The notes under the pieces are model-generated. The model made no database searches. It had not been told where the DNA came from and saw only the letters and a list, made by a program, of their open reading frames with translations. This document shows positions 17,938 to 27,707 of a DNA stretch of 64,000 nt, piece by piece. Each line of letters starts with the position of its first letter. Within the stretch, counting starts at the first letter, position 1. The position numbers and the translations under genes are program-made. Source of the stretch: Dawidia cretensis (GTDB lineage: Bacteria > Bacteroidota > Bacteroidia > Cytophagales > Cyclobacteriaceae); NCBI RefSeq assembly GCF_018598175.1, contig NZ_JAHESE010000033.1, positions 1 through 64,000 of the forward strand, read 5' to 3'.

Positions 17938-17976
17938 GGTTATGGCACGCACAGTAAGGAAGTGCACGACTTTATT

Positions 17977-18030
17977 CGTGTGAGAGCGACAGGCAAATAC
18001 AGGTTTTCTGTTTCTCTTCGCTCTCACACG
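17977..18030. terminator. Long-stem hairpin between convergent genes
   Basis: A perfect 13-bp inverted repeat (17977-17989 with 18018-18030, core GTGAGAGCGA) flanks a 28-nt loop. It lies between the DUF6882-like gene (+) and the ABC-F gene (-), where a terminator is expected, but neither strand shows a proper T run directly after the stem. It could instead be a repeat element. Confidence 0.45.
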
Positions 18031-18040
18031 CACACTGATT

Positions 18041-19663
<1,623 letters not shown>

Positions 19664-19800
19664 TTATGGGAAGATCAAGCCGCAAAGATAAAGAAAAGTA
19701 GCCAACCGGATACGAGTGGACGACCGGTGTTTATTAATTCTGTCATGCGCGTCAATTGCCGTTGTAAATTTTGTTCTGTAAGTGAATGGCCGAGTTTTGT

Positions 19801-19922
19801 ATGTTTTTGCTCTCGCGATCGGCTGTCGCAAAAACATCGCATACGTTTCCCGGAGGGGCTGGATCTTACCACGGCTGGCCTCCGGGAAATTCCGGAGTGG
19901 CCACCGTGCGGCCCGATTTTTT
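19801..19922 (+). ncRNA. Candidate structured non-coding RNA
   Basis: Two perfect hairpins lie close together. The first pairs ATGTTTTTGC (19801-19810) with 19828-19837 (10 bp). The second pairs TTTCCCGGAGG (19846-19856) with 19879-19889 (11 bp). A short GGCC/GGCC stem (19899-19902 with 19910-19913) and a run of six T (19917-19922) follow, like a weak terminator. The region has no credible reading frame and lies in a 1-kb gene-free stretch before the esterase array. It does not match tmRNA, SRP RNA or RNase P signatures I know. RNA status is inference from structure only. Confidence 0.35.
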
Positions 19923-20643
19923 AAACGTCATTTCTTAACTTTTTGATTCTGGTTTTCCACCATACATGTAGAAAAATTCCACAACTTCCACGCACGTCAA
20001 CCACCTGCTCACTCAAACGTGACGGCTGCTGCGCAGATCGTACCGGTTGGCACGGAGTTTTAAGATGAGGTGGTATACATGTTCATTGAATAACTCGACG
20101 GAGTGCCTCGTGAACATACATTTATACCTTGTGTCTGGCTTCCCTCGCTCGTCACAAGGTATATTTACAGAAGGCGAAAAATGGTGTTGTAAATTGCTTT
20201 AAGAACATATTCGTAAACACTGTACTGTCAGTTGTTTAGCAGTGAATATAGCGGTGTTTCGAGACGATGTGATGAAATTGTTAAGTGTTGATTTCCGTCG
20301 TATTGTGACGGCGTTGTGAGCGACAAATCCATTTACACGAGTGGTGTTGGTGTTGTGAGTCGCGATGTAGTTCATCGCGCTATTCTGATAGTATCATGCC
20401 TAATTATTCAGCTCATCGATAAACGGAAGGACTCCAGGGCTTCCTTGTAGTATGTTTGTATCGCGAAAGCAATAGAGCCTTTCGTCGGGTACTCGAACTG
20501 TAAGAGGGATAACGGTTCGGATATCAGATGGGTTGCTTTCGTACACAAAAAAAATATCAACCATTATGAACAGTGTGACAGTTTGGTCTGTAAAGGACTG
20601 TGCCACTGGCCCCCTCATAAGTTAAAAGAGGAGAAGGTAAAAA
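19923..20643. other. Gene-free region upstream of the esterase array
   Basis: No credible gene. It contains an 11-bp perfect inverted repeat TATACCTTGTG (20123-20133 with 20153-20163, loop 19 nt) and a 7-bp hairpin CGCGATG/CATCGCG (20361-20367 with 20373-20379). It also has an ATGTTCA/TGAACAT pair (20079-20085 with 20111-20117). The first esterase gene has an AG-rich ribosome-binding stretch just before its ATG (AGAGGAGAAGG). The promoter of the array should be here, but no core could be fixed. Confidence 0.4.
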
Positions 20644-22023
20644 ATGAAACTCAGATCTTTGTTTCTGATCTGTTGGCTGTTTTGCTCAGCAGTTGTAGTT
20701 TTCGCACAAGGTAAACTTACCAAAGTACCCATTAACACTCGCAGCGCTAACCCCAAGGGTTACATCGAGTATCTGCCACCCAACTATTCGTCTACTCAAA
20801 AGTATCCAGTGTTGTACTGGCTGCCTGGCCTGGGTGAAGTCGGTCCCGGTACCAGCGGTTCACTGGAAACGCTGATGAACCGCCAGATTGCGAACTGGCT
20901 GAAAACAAACGATGTAGATTTCATCGTGTTGGTTCCGCAAGATGCCAGCGGATATTGGAATGGCACCAACGGCATCACCAGATTTGTAGAATGGGCAAAG
21001 ACCTATTATAAGTCGTCCATGGACCTGAATCAGCAACACATGGCCGGTCTTTCGGCAGGTGGGTACGGTATCCGTGACTTTATCGTAGCAAATACAGCTA
21101 CCTACCAGGGATTCTCGACCTTTACGCCAATGTCGACCAACATGGATGGCGCAATTGGAAAGGCATCGCAGATTGTTGCCAATAATCAATATGTATGGAT
21201 TCACCAGGGTACGGCCGACGTAACGCCTAACCAGATCGCCGCTGTTCAGAACTTCCACAACGCGGTCTATAAACTTGACTCGAAACGTGCTCGCCTCACG
21301 GCCTACGTAAACCTGGGGCACTCTGCCTGGGACAAAGTGTACAACGGCACGGGGCGAACGTTTGCGCAGTGGACGGGTACAATCTCCGGTACCACCTACT
21401 ATAACTGGACGAACAGCGATGTGAATAAAGACTGGTTCGGCTGGATGAAGTCGCACCCGAAGAATGGCACTACGCCTCCTCCGGTCACCGACGTCGCACC
21501 TACGTCTATTACCCTGAGCGGTACAGGTGTAGCCTCGGGCGCTCCTGCCGGCACCGTGGTAGGCAACGTTGCTGCCAACGGCACAGCACCGGTAACGATC
21601 ACCCTGGTATCGGGCGCTTCCGACAATGCAAAGTTCCGCGTGACGAATAACCAGCTTGTACTGGCCAGCGCGCTGACCGAAAAGAGCTCGTATACTGTAC
21701 AGCTGCAAGCGGCAAACGGTAAAGGCACCTACAAGCAGTCCTTCACCATCACAGTGGCAACAGCGTCCGGCGGTATCTACTCGGTATACCCGAACCCGAT
21801 GACCGGAAACGTGCTGAGCATTACACCGAACCAGGACAACGTATTCTTCAACGCCATCCTGGTGGTCGACGGCAACGGCATTGTCAGGACCCGCTTTGTG
21901 AATGTGCAAGGTGTGAAAGGCCAGGCACTGACGTTCCCCTTCGATCTGCCCACAGGCATCTATACCTTGCAGATCTGGCGCCGCTATGCGTCCATGGAAA
22001 CGGTACGCCTCGTAAAGAACTAA
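20644..22023 (+). CDS. Secreted alpha/beta-hydrolase (esterase) with T9SS sorting domain, paralogue 1
   Basis: 459 residues with a signal peptide (cleavage near VFAQ). Residues about 22-270 form an esterase fold of the PHB-depolymerase/feruloyl-esterase kind: nucleophile motif GLSAGGYG (Ser137), an Asp in TADVTPN and a His in NLGHSAW. Residues about 280-375 are a cadherin-like beta domain (FRVTNNQLVLASAL). The last ~80 residues are a type A T9SS sorting domain (YSVYPNPMTGN to the end). Unlike its three neighbours, the oxyanion-side HG motif reads PG (Pro61), which may weaken catalysis. First of four tandem copies and most similar to the next one; it has its own terminator. Confidence 0.88.
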   Translation: MKLRSLFLICWLFCSAVVVFAQGKLTKVPINTRSANPKGYIEYLPPNYSSTQKYPVLYWLPGLGEVGPGTSGSLETLMNRQIANWLKTNDVDFIVLVPQDASGYWNGTNGITRFVEWAKTYYKSSMDLNQQHMAGLSAGGYGIRDFIVANTATYQGFSTFTPMSTNMDGAIGKASQIVANNQYVWIHQGTADVTPNQIAAVQNFHNAVYKLDSKRARLTAYVNLGHSAWDKVYNGTGRTFAQWTGTISGTTYYNWTNSDVNKDWFGWMKSHPKNGTTPPPVTDVAPTSITLSGTGVASGAPAGTVVGNVAANGTAPVTITLVSGASDNAKFRVTNNQLVLASALTEKSSYTVQLQAANGKGTYKQSFTITVATASGGIYSVYPNPMTGNVLSITPNQDNVFFNAILVVDGNGIVRTRFVNVQGVKGQALTFPFDLPTGIYTLQIWRRYASMETVRLVKN

Positions 22024-22080
22024 CGACATATTCTGAACCGCGGCACACGAACAATGTCCCCCGCCGACCACGGTTTCTAC

Positions 22081-22111
22081 AAAAGCCGGCCCCAATGGGC
22101 CGGCTTTTTTT
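22081..22111 (+). terminator. Terminator after esterase paralogue 1
   Basis: A 12-bp stem (22081-22092 with 22097-22108, core GCCGGCCC/GGGCCGGC) with a CAAT loop and T run to 22111. It indicates that paralogue 2 has its own promoter. Confidence 0.85.
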
Positions 22112-22195
22112 ATATTTCATGTTCACTCGTCGCGCTGGCGAGCCGTTTGTCGTCAGGCATACCCCGGCATAATCTTTTAAAAGTACAGGTTATGT

Positions 22196-22213
22196 TGTCG
22201 CCCGCGGGTGACA
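22196..22213. promoter_or_regulatory. Near-palindrome upstream of esterase paralogue 2
   Basis: An 18-bp near-perfect palindrome centred on CCCGCGGG lies 30 bp before the start codon of paralogue 2. Position suggests an operator or leader hairpin; no protein is proposed. Confidence 0.3.
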
Positions 22214-22242
22214 CTACAGCTTGAACTATCCTTAATATAGAT

Positions 22243-23643
22243 ATGCAACGATTGGTAAGACCCTTATTACTGCTCTTGTGGATTGTCGCGATCAGCGCCG
22301 GCGTCTACACCGAGGCCCACGCTCAGCGGGGCAAGCTCACCAAAGTTCCCGTCAACACCCGGAGCGCTAACCCAAAAGGGTATATAGAGTATCTGCCCCC
22401 GAATTATGTCAGCACCAGAAAATATCCCGTGTTATACTGGATGCACGGATTGGAAGGTGTCGGCGGCGGTACGTCGGCTTCGCTCGACAAGCTCATGAGC
22501 CAGCAGGTATCGAATTGGCTTAAAACAAACGATGTAGATTTTATTGTTCTCGCGCCGCAGGACGCGAGCGGTTATTGGAACGGCTCCAATAGCATTGCCA
22601 GATTCGTGGAGTGGGCGAAGGTATATTATAGGAGCTCGATCGACCTGAACCAGCAACACATGGCGGGGCTTTCGTCGGGCGGTTATGGCATTCGTGATTT
22701 TATCGTGGGTAACTCGGCCACCTATAAAGCGTTCTCCACCTTCACGCCGATGTCCACCAACCTGGATGGCGCCGTGGGCCGTGCGTCGCAGATCGTCTCG
22801 AACAACCAATATGTATGGATCCATCAGGGAAAAGACGACGTTACGCCGAATCAGCTGGCGTCGGTGGCCAACTTTCACAACGCCGTATACAGGCTTGACT
22901 CGCGTCGCTCGCGTCTCACGGCCTACCTGAACCTGGGCCACGGCGCGTGGGACAAAGTATATAACGGCACGGGCAGAACGTCGCCGCAAGTGACCGGCAC
23001 CGTGTCGGGGACAACGTACTACAACTGGACGACCAGCGATCCGAACCGCACCTGGTTTGGCTGGCTGCTCTCGCACCCCAAAACGGGCGCCGCGCCGCCA
23101 CCGGCCAGTGGTACTGCGCCCACGGCAATCGCGCTAAGCAACACCAGCGTCGGCAGTGGGGCCGGCCCGGGCACCGCCGTGGGCACTGCCGCTGCCAACG
23201 GCACCGCGCCGGTAACGACCACGTTGGTGTCGGGAGCGTATGACAATGCACGCTTTTCCATTCAGAACAATCAGCTTACCGTAGCAAGCTCGCTGGCGGG
23301 CCGCACAAGCTATACCATTCAGTTGCAGGCCGCCAACGGTTCGGGCAGCATCCGTCAGGCCTTTACGATTACCGTCGGGCAAAGCAATGGCACGACGTAT
23401 ACCGTATCGCCCAACCCGGTGGCCGGAAATAGTCTCAACATCACACCCCAGGTCGAAAATGTATTCTTCAATGCCATTTTGGTGCTCGACCCCGCCGGAG
23501 TGGTGCGTGCGCGGTACATCAATGTGCCAAGCCAGCAAGGAGTACCGCTAACATTCCCCTTTGATATGACGCCGGGTATGTATACCCTGCAGATCTGGCG
23601 CCGCAATGCCCCCATGGAGACCATGCGGATCGCGAAGCAATAA
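22243..23643 (+). CDS. Secreted alpha/beta-hydrolase (esterase) with T9SS sorting domain, paralogue 2
   Basis: 466 residues. Signal peptide ends near EAHAQ. It has the same three-part plan as paralogue 1: esterase domain with YWMHGLEG (His68), GLSSGGYG (Ser144), KDDVTPN and NLGHGAW; cadherin-like domain; T9SS tail starting near YTVSPNPVAGN. All catalytic positions are intact. Paralogues 1 and 2 share long identical stretches (TRSANPKGYIEYLPPNY), which points to a recent duplication. The protein should be exported through the T9SS and act outside the cell on a polymer or ester; the substrate is unknown. Confidence 0.88.
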   Translation: MQRLVRPLLLLLWIVAISAGVYTEAHAQRGKLTKVPVNTRSANPKGYIEYLPPNYVSTRKYPVLYWMHGLEGVGGGTSASLDKLMSQQVSNWLKTNDVDFIVLAPQDASGYWNGSNSIARFVEWAKVYYRSSIDLNQQHMAGLSSGGYGIRDFIVGNSATYKAFSTFTPMSTNLDGAVGRASQIVSNNQYVWIHQGKDDVTPNQLASVANFHNAVYRLDSRRSRLTAYLNLGHGAWDKVYNGTGRTSPQVTGTVSGTTYYNWTTSDPNRTWFGWLLSHPKTGAAPPPASGTAPTAIALSNTSVGSGAGPGTAVGTAAANGTAPVTTTLVSGAYDNARFSIQNNQLTVASSLAGRTSYTIQLQAANGSGSIRQAFTITVGQSNGTTYTVSPNPVAGNSLNITPQVENVFFNAILVLDPAGVVRARYINVPSQQGVPLTFPFDMTPGMYTLQIWRRNAPMETMRIAKQ

Positions 23644-23656
23644 TGATATGAACCCG

Positions 23657-23699
23657 AATCACCCCGCAGATTCCGCGGGGTGACTACGGTCTTTTTTTT
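23657..23699 (+). terminator. Terminator after esterase paralogue 2
   Basis: A 9-bp stem TCACCCCGC/GCGGGGTGA (23659-23667 with 23675-23683), followed after 8 nt by eight T (23692-23699). The gap before the T run makes it slightly atypical. Confidence 0.65.
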
Positions 23700-23792
23700 A
23701 CCCACTTTTCTAAGGCACAATGTTTTAGTACTTTTCAGGAGAGAAAGCTGTTCCCCCACAGTTTTTGTCGACTCCAAACCGCTCGTATACAC

Positions 23793-25214
23793 ATGTTAAG
23801 ACCTCTACTACTCCTGCTCTGGGCCGCCGTGCTATGCTGTACGGTGGTGCAATCGGCCGTTGCCCAAAAAGGTACGCTCACCAAATATGCCATCCGCACA
23901 CGTAACGGCAACGTTAAAGGGTATGTGGAATACCTGCCGCCGGGCTTTGATGATAGTGGCAAAACACAATATCCCGTATTATACTTTCTGCACGGTCTTG
24001 GCGAGAAGGGGTGGGGCTCTTATGAAGAAATGGATGAAGTACTGAACACCTATCTCTGCCAGTGGCTCAAGACCCACGATGTTCCTTTTGTGGTATTAGC
24101 GCCACAAGACCACAGTGGGTATTGGACGGGCAACGACAACAATGACCTGCAGGCTTTTGTGACCTGGGCCTCGCAGGAGTATAAAGGCGTCATTCAGCCG
24201 ACGCAGCAACACCTGGCGGGCTTCTCCTCCGGCGGCTACGGCATCAAAGACTACATCATTGCCAACACACCCGCGTGTCGGGCTTTCTCAACCTTTACAC
24301 TGATGTCCACGAACCTGGCTACGGCCGAAGGCTATGTGAAAAACATCGTGGACAACGACCAATATGTATGGATCTTCCACGGCGACAAAGACATTAACCC
24401 GAACAGGATGAGCGAGGCCGAAGGTTTTCACAACAAGCTCTACGCGCTGGACTCCACACGTACGCGCTTTACGGCGTTTGTCGATGTGGCGCACGCCTCC
24501 TGGATCTATGTATATAACAACGACGGGAAAAAGAGGAAGCAGCTCACGGGCACCATCGACGGTACGACATTCTATCCCTGGACGGAAGCCGATCCTGATC
24601 CGGACTGGTATACCTGGATGATCCGCCACGGCAAGGCGCCGGTAAATGCCAAGGCCCCATTTGCATTGGCGCTGAGCAACCATGTGCTGGAAGAAGGCTT
24701 TAAAGCCGACACGCTGGTAGGCGATCTTACCGCCGACGGTCTTGAGCCGATGGCGTTTACGCTGCCGGCCAGTACAGGCGACAATGATGCCTTTATGGTA
24801 GAAGGCGCTGCCCTTACGGTGCGGGAGTCCCTTTCACCTGGTACCTACACTGTGGTGGTGAAGGCAACCAACGTCATTGGAGCGACAGAAAAGACCTTCG
24901 AGATTACGGTAAATAAGAAAGAGGAAGAAGTGATTGTCGGTAATGAGCAAGGCGCAGGCGCGCGTGCTGTGGCGGTATATCCCAATCCCCTGCAAGGGCG
25001 GATGCTTTCCGTCAGGACTGGCAGCGATCGTGGCGTGATCGATGCGATCGAGTTGGTCAGCACCCAGGGTGTCACACTACACCGTACAGTCGGGCAGTCG
25101 GCGGACGGTATCGTAGCCGTTGACCTGGGCGATCTGCCAGCCGGTATCTATGTTGTTCGATTGTTTCACCGGCAGGCCACGGTCCAGCAAAGCAGGCTTG
25201 TCAAAACCAATTAG
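23793..25214 (+). CDS. Secreted alpha/beta-hydrolase (esterase) with T9SS sorting domain, paralogue 3
   Basis: 473 residues with a signal peptide (MLRPLLLLLWAAVL, cleavage near AVAQ). Esterase domain: YFLHGLGEKG, GFSSGGYG (Ser145), KDINPN and VAHASW. It is the most diverged of the four: the linker after the esterase domain is longer, the nucleophile elbow starts GFS instead of GLS, and an acidic-lysine linker (NKKEEEVIVGNEQ) precedes the T9SS tail (VAVYPNPLQGR). Exported and surface-attached or released by T9SS. The substrate may differ from that of paralogues 1 and 2. Confidence 0.88.
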   Translation: MLRPLLLLLWAAVLCCTVVQSAVAQKGTLTKYAIRTRNGNVKGYVEYLPPGFDDSGKTQYPVLYFLHGLGEKGWGSYEEMDEVLNTYLCQWLKTHDVPFVVLAPQDHSGYWTGNDNNDLQAFVTWASQEYKGVIQPTQQHLAGFSSGGYGIKDYIIANTPACRAFSTFTLMSTNLATAEGYVKNIVDNDQYVWIFHGDKDINPNRMSEAEGFHNKLYALDSTRTRFTAFVDVAHASWIYVYNNDGKKRKQLTGTIDGTTFYPWTEADPDPDWYTWMIRHGKAPVNAKAPFALALSNHVLEEGFKADTLVGDLTADGLEPMAFTLPASTGDNDAFMVEGAALTVRESLSPGTYTVVVKATNVIGATEKTFEITVNKKEEEVIVGNEQGAGARAVAVYPNPLQGRMLSVRTGSDRGVIDAIELVSTQGVTLHRTVGQSADGIVAVDLGDLPAGIYVVRLFHRQATVQQSRLVKTN

Positions 25215-25356
25215 GGGTCTATAGATGGCAGAATAGCAGTTTGGAAACGTTTGAAAAATTAAATGCTGGTAGGCGCGGGGATAAATCTCCACGCTTTCGC
25301 TAATTTTCGGAACCCTTCTCATTCAGTTATAAGTAAAGACTTTAAGACCTGCACCC

Positions 25357-26751
25357 TTGACGTTACGTAATTTAATGCTTACCGCCAGCCTGTTGTCGCT
25401 GGTCACGGTGGGATTTGCACAAAAAGGCACTCTCACGAAAGTTCCCGAGAAGACGGTTGATGCGAATCCGAAGGGATATGTTGAATACCTGCCACCGGGG
25501 TTTGACGACAGCGGCGCAAAAAAATATCCTGTGCTCTATTGGTTGCACGGTCTGAACGATGCCGGCATGGGGACATCGAGCTCACTCGACAAGATCCTGA
25601 ACGTTCAGGTCTGCCAGTGGCTGAAAACACACAACACCGATTTTATCGTGCTGGTGCCACAGGACCCCAGCGGGTATTGGAGCGGCAATGCCAGCATTAC
25701 CAATTTTATCACGTGGGCGACAGATCACTACAAAGCTGTGATCGAACCCGGACAACAGCACCTGGCCGGGCTTTCTGCCGGCGGGTATGCCATCCGTGAT
25801 ATGATCGTGGCGAATTCCGATGTATACAAGAGCTTCTCGACGTTTACCCTCATGTCGACCAACCTGACGGCCGCCGTGTCGAAGGTGCAGCAGATTGTCG
25901 ACAACAAACAATATGTATGGATCCACCAGGGCGAGGACGACGTTATGCCCAACCTCGTGGCGGATGTAGCCAACTTTCATACAGCCCTCTACAAGCTGGA
26001 TGCAACCCGCACGCGACTGACCGTTTATCGGGACCTGGGGCACGAAGCATGGGAATGTGTCTATAACGCGCAGGGCATGAACACGGCGCAAGTAACCGGA
26101 GCGATAAATGGTGCTCCATATTATCAATGGGCCAAAAACGACCCGGATGGCGATTGGTTTGAATGGATGAAAGCCTGTGGCAAGAAGCCACTGAATGCCA
26201 CGGCGCCCAATGTGCTCCGTCTAAGTGCTATGCCCGGCGTCACAAAATCCACTGTCGGCACAGCGGTTGGCCGCATTGTCAGCAATGGCGCACGCCCCAC
26301 AACGTTTAGCCTGCCTGCGGGTATATCCGACAATGCCAAGTTCAGCATTAAGGGTGACCAACTGGTGGTAGGCAAGGGGTTGGAGCCGGGCACTTATACC
26401 GTTACGATCGAAGCGAAGAATAGCGCGGGCGATTTCCGCCAGGAATTTACTATCATATTGGCCGAAGGCGGCGTCGTCGGCATAGAAGGAGGGGAGCGCT
26501 TAGGCCTCCTGGTCCATCCCAACCCAGTGCAGGGAAATACACTATACATCACGGCCGTGCAAGATCCGCTCCGCATCGACGGTGCCGAAGTGGTCAGCAC
26601 GACCGGCGCACGTCGCACAGTTCCCATAACATCGATCCCAGCAAAAAACGAAGTAATCATCGCCTTCGACGACATCCCCGCGGGCACCTATATACTGCGC
26701 CTCCTAAAGAGCGGCATGGTCGTACTTCAACATCGGCTGGTACGGTATTGA
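25357..26751 (+). CDS. Secreted alpha/beta-hydrolase (esterase) with T9SS sorting domain, paralogue 4
   Basis: 464 residues if translation starts at the TTG at 25357; an ATG at 25375 would shorten it by 6 and remove the basic end of the signal peptide, so TTG is preferred. Signal peptide ends near GFAQ. Esterase motifs: YWLHGLNDAG, GLSAGGYA (Ser140), EDDVMPN and DLGHEAW. Cadherin-like domain from about 285, T9SS tail (LVHPNPVQGN) at the end. Its esterase part has the same DSGAKKYPVLYWLHGL layout as paralogue 3 but an HQGEDD segment like paralogue 2. No terminator is visible between paralogues 3 and 4, so they may share a transcript. Confidence 0.85.
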   Translation: MTLRNLMLTASLLSLVTVGFAQKGTLTKVPEKTVDANPKGYVEYLPPGFDDSGAKKYPVLYWLHGLNDAGMGTSSSLDKILNVQVCQWLKTHNTDFIVLVPQDPSGYWSGNASITNFITWATDHYKAVIEPGQQHLAGLSAGGYAIRDMIVANSDVYKSFSTFTLMSTNLTAAVSKVQQIVDNKQYVWIHQGEDDVMPNLVADVANFHTALYKLDATRTRLTVYRDLGHEAWECVYNAQGMNTAQVTGAINGAPYYQWAKNDPDGDWFEWMKACGKKPLNATAPNVLRLSAMPGVTKSTVGTAVGRIVSNGARPTTFSLPAGISDNAKFSIKGDQLVVGKGLEPGTYTVTIEAKNSAGDFRQEFTIILAEGGVVGIEGGERLGLLVHPNPVQGNTLYITAVQDPLRIDGAEVVSTTGARRTVPITSIPAKNEVIIAFDDIPAGTYILRLLKSGMVVLQHRLVRY

Positions 26752-26778
26752 GTCGTAGAAACAACCATAGACCAACAC

Positions 26779-26858
26779 GCCAGTCTAAGACTGGCAACAG
26801 TTTCAGTCACAAGTACCACACCTACGCTAACGCCTGGTGTTTATACTTGCGCCAGCAA
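26779..26858. repeat. Repeat-like intergenic element (copy A)
   Basis: It contains the odd palindrome GCCAGTCT-A-AGACTGGC (26779-26795). The word ACTTGCGCCAGCAA (26845-26858) also occurs, reverse-complemented, at 47722-47735 in another intergenic gap. Together they suggest an interspersed extragenic repeat. Between convergent genes it may also act as a terminator. Confidence 0.4.
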
Positions 26859-26915
26859 ATCAGTATGCCTGGCACACGCGACGCGCTAACACGCCAGATT
26901 TCGTCTCCCACAAAC

Positions 26916-27638
26916 TTACTTATCGTATTTCTTTTTCTCCGCATTAAGCAACATCACTACATCCACATCCCCCCGCAGATTTCCCATCTGCTGCAACACC
27001 CAATTCCCTCTTCTAACAATATACTCCGACGCCGGATTGACCTTATACTTTTTCGGATTCGGCAAGTTCGCGGCAATGCGCGCCGCTTCCACCGGTAACA
27101 ACTTCTTCGCAGGCTTCTTAAAATAGTACTGCGCCGCCGCTTCAATGCCGAACACCCCACGGCCCATTTCCGTCACATTCATATATACCTCCAGAATGCG
27201 CTGTTTGCCCCACACGTGCTCGATCATAAACGTGAAATACGCCTCCAGCCCATTGCGGATCCAGCTGCGCCCTTGCCACAGAAAAACATTCTTGGCCACC
27301 TGCTGGCTGAGCGTCGACGCACCGCGCAGGCGGGCCTTCGCTTTGTTGTTGTTCTCGAGCGCTTTTTGAATGCTCTTGATGTCGAACCCATTGTGGTCGG
27401 GAAAAAGCTGATCTTCGGAGCAGAGGACCGCAAACGGCGCGTTCGGCCCCATGTCGCGCAAGGGAATATAGTCGCGCTTCAGGCCGTAGCCGGTCACCCA
27501 GCTGACCAATTGGGTGACGGTAATGGGTGGATCTACCCATTTGAGGATAAAAATATAGAATAGCTGGGCGACAAAGAGTACGGCTACGATCTTCCTGAGC
27601 CAAACACCCGCTTCCTTTGCCTTGGCAGTAAAACTCAT
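26916..27638 (-). CDS. mtgA: Monofunctional biosynthetic peptidoglycan transglycosylase
   Basis: 240 residues from the ATG at 27638; the longer frame reaches into the divergent neighbour and is ignored. One N-terminal membrane anchor (about 15-35) is followed by a GT51 domain with the catalytic glutamate in CSEDQLFPDHNGFD. Other family motifs are RGASTLSQQVAKNVFLWQ, RSWIRNGLEAYFT and KQRILEVYMNVTEMGRGVFG. The size and lack of a transpeptidase domain fit MtgA. It polymerises lipid II into glycan strands at the outer face of the inner membrane. The start is 69 bp from the divergent MORN-repeat gene. Confidence 0.93.
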   Translation of the reverse strand: MSFTAKAKEAGVWLRKIVAVLFVAQLFYIFILKWVDPPITVTQLVSWVTGYGLKRDYIPLRDMGPNAPFAVLCSEDQLFPDHNGFDIKSIQKALENNNKAKARLRGASTLSQQVAKNVFLWQGRSWIRNGLEAYFTFMIEHVWGKQRILEVYMNVTEMGRGVFGIEAAAQYYFKKPAKKLLPVEAARIAANLPNPKKYKVNPASEYIVRRGNWVLQQMGNLRGDVDVVMLLNAEKKKYDK

Positions 27639-27683
27639 GTACAGGTTTTTCAGGTGGCAAAAATAACCATTATCATTCTTCGT

Positions 27684-27691
27684 TATCTTTG
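27684..27691 (+). promoter_or_regulatory. Possible -7 promoter element (TATCTTTG)
   Basis: It matches the Bacteroidota TAnnTTTG box 16 bp before the ATG of the MORN-repeat gene. No TTTG box was found at the usual upstream distance, and the implied leader is very short. Confidence 0.3.
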
Positions 27692-27707
27692 CGCATTCAT
27701 TTTTTGC

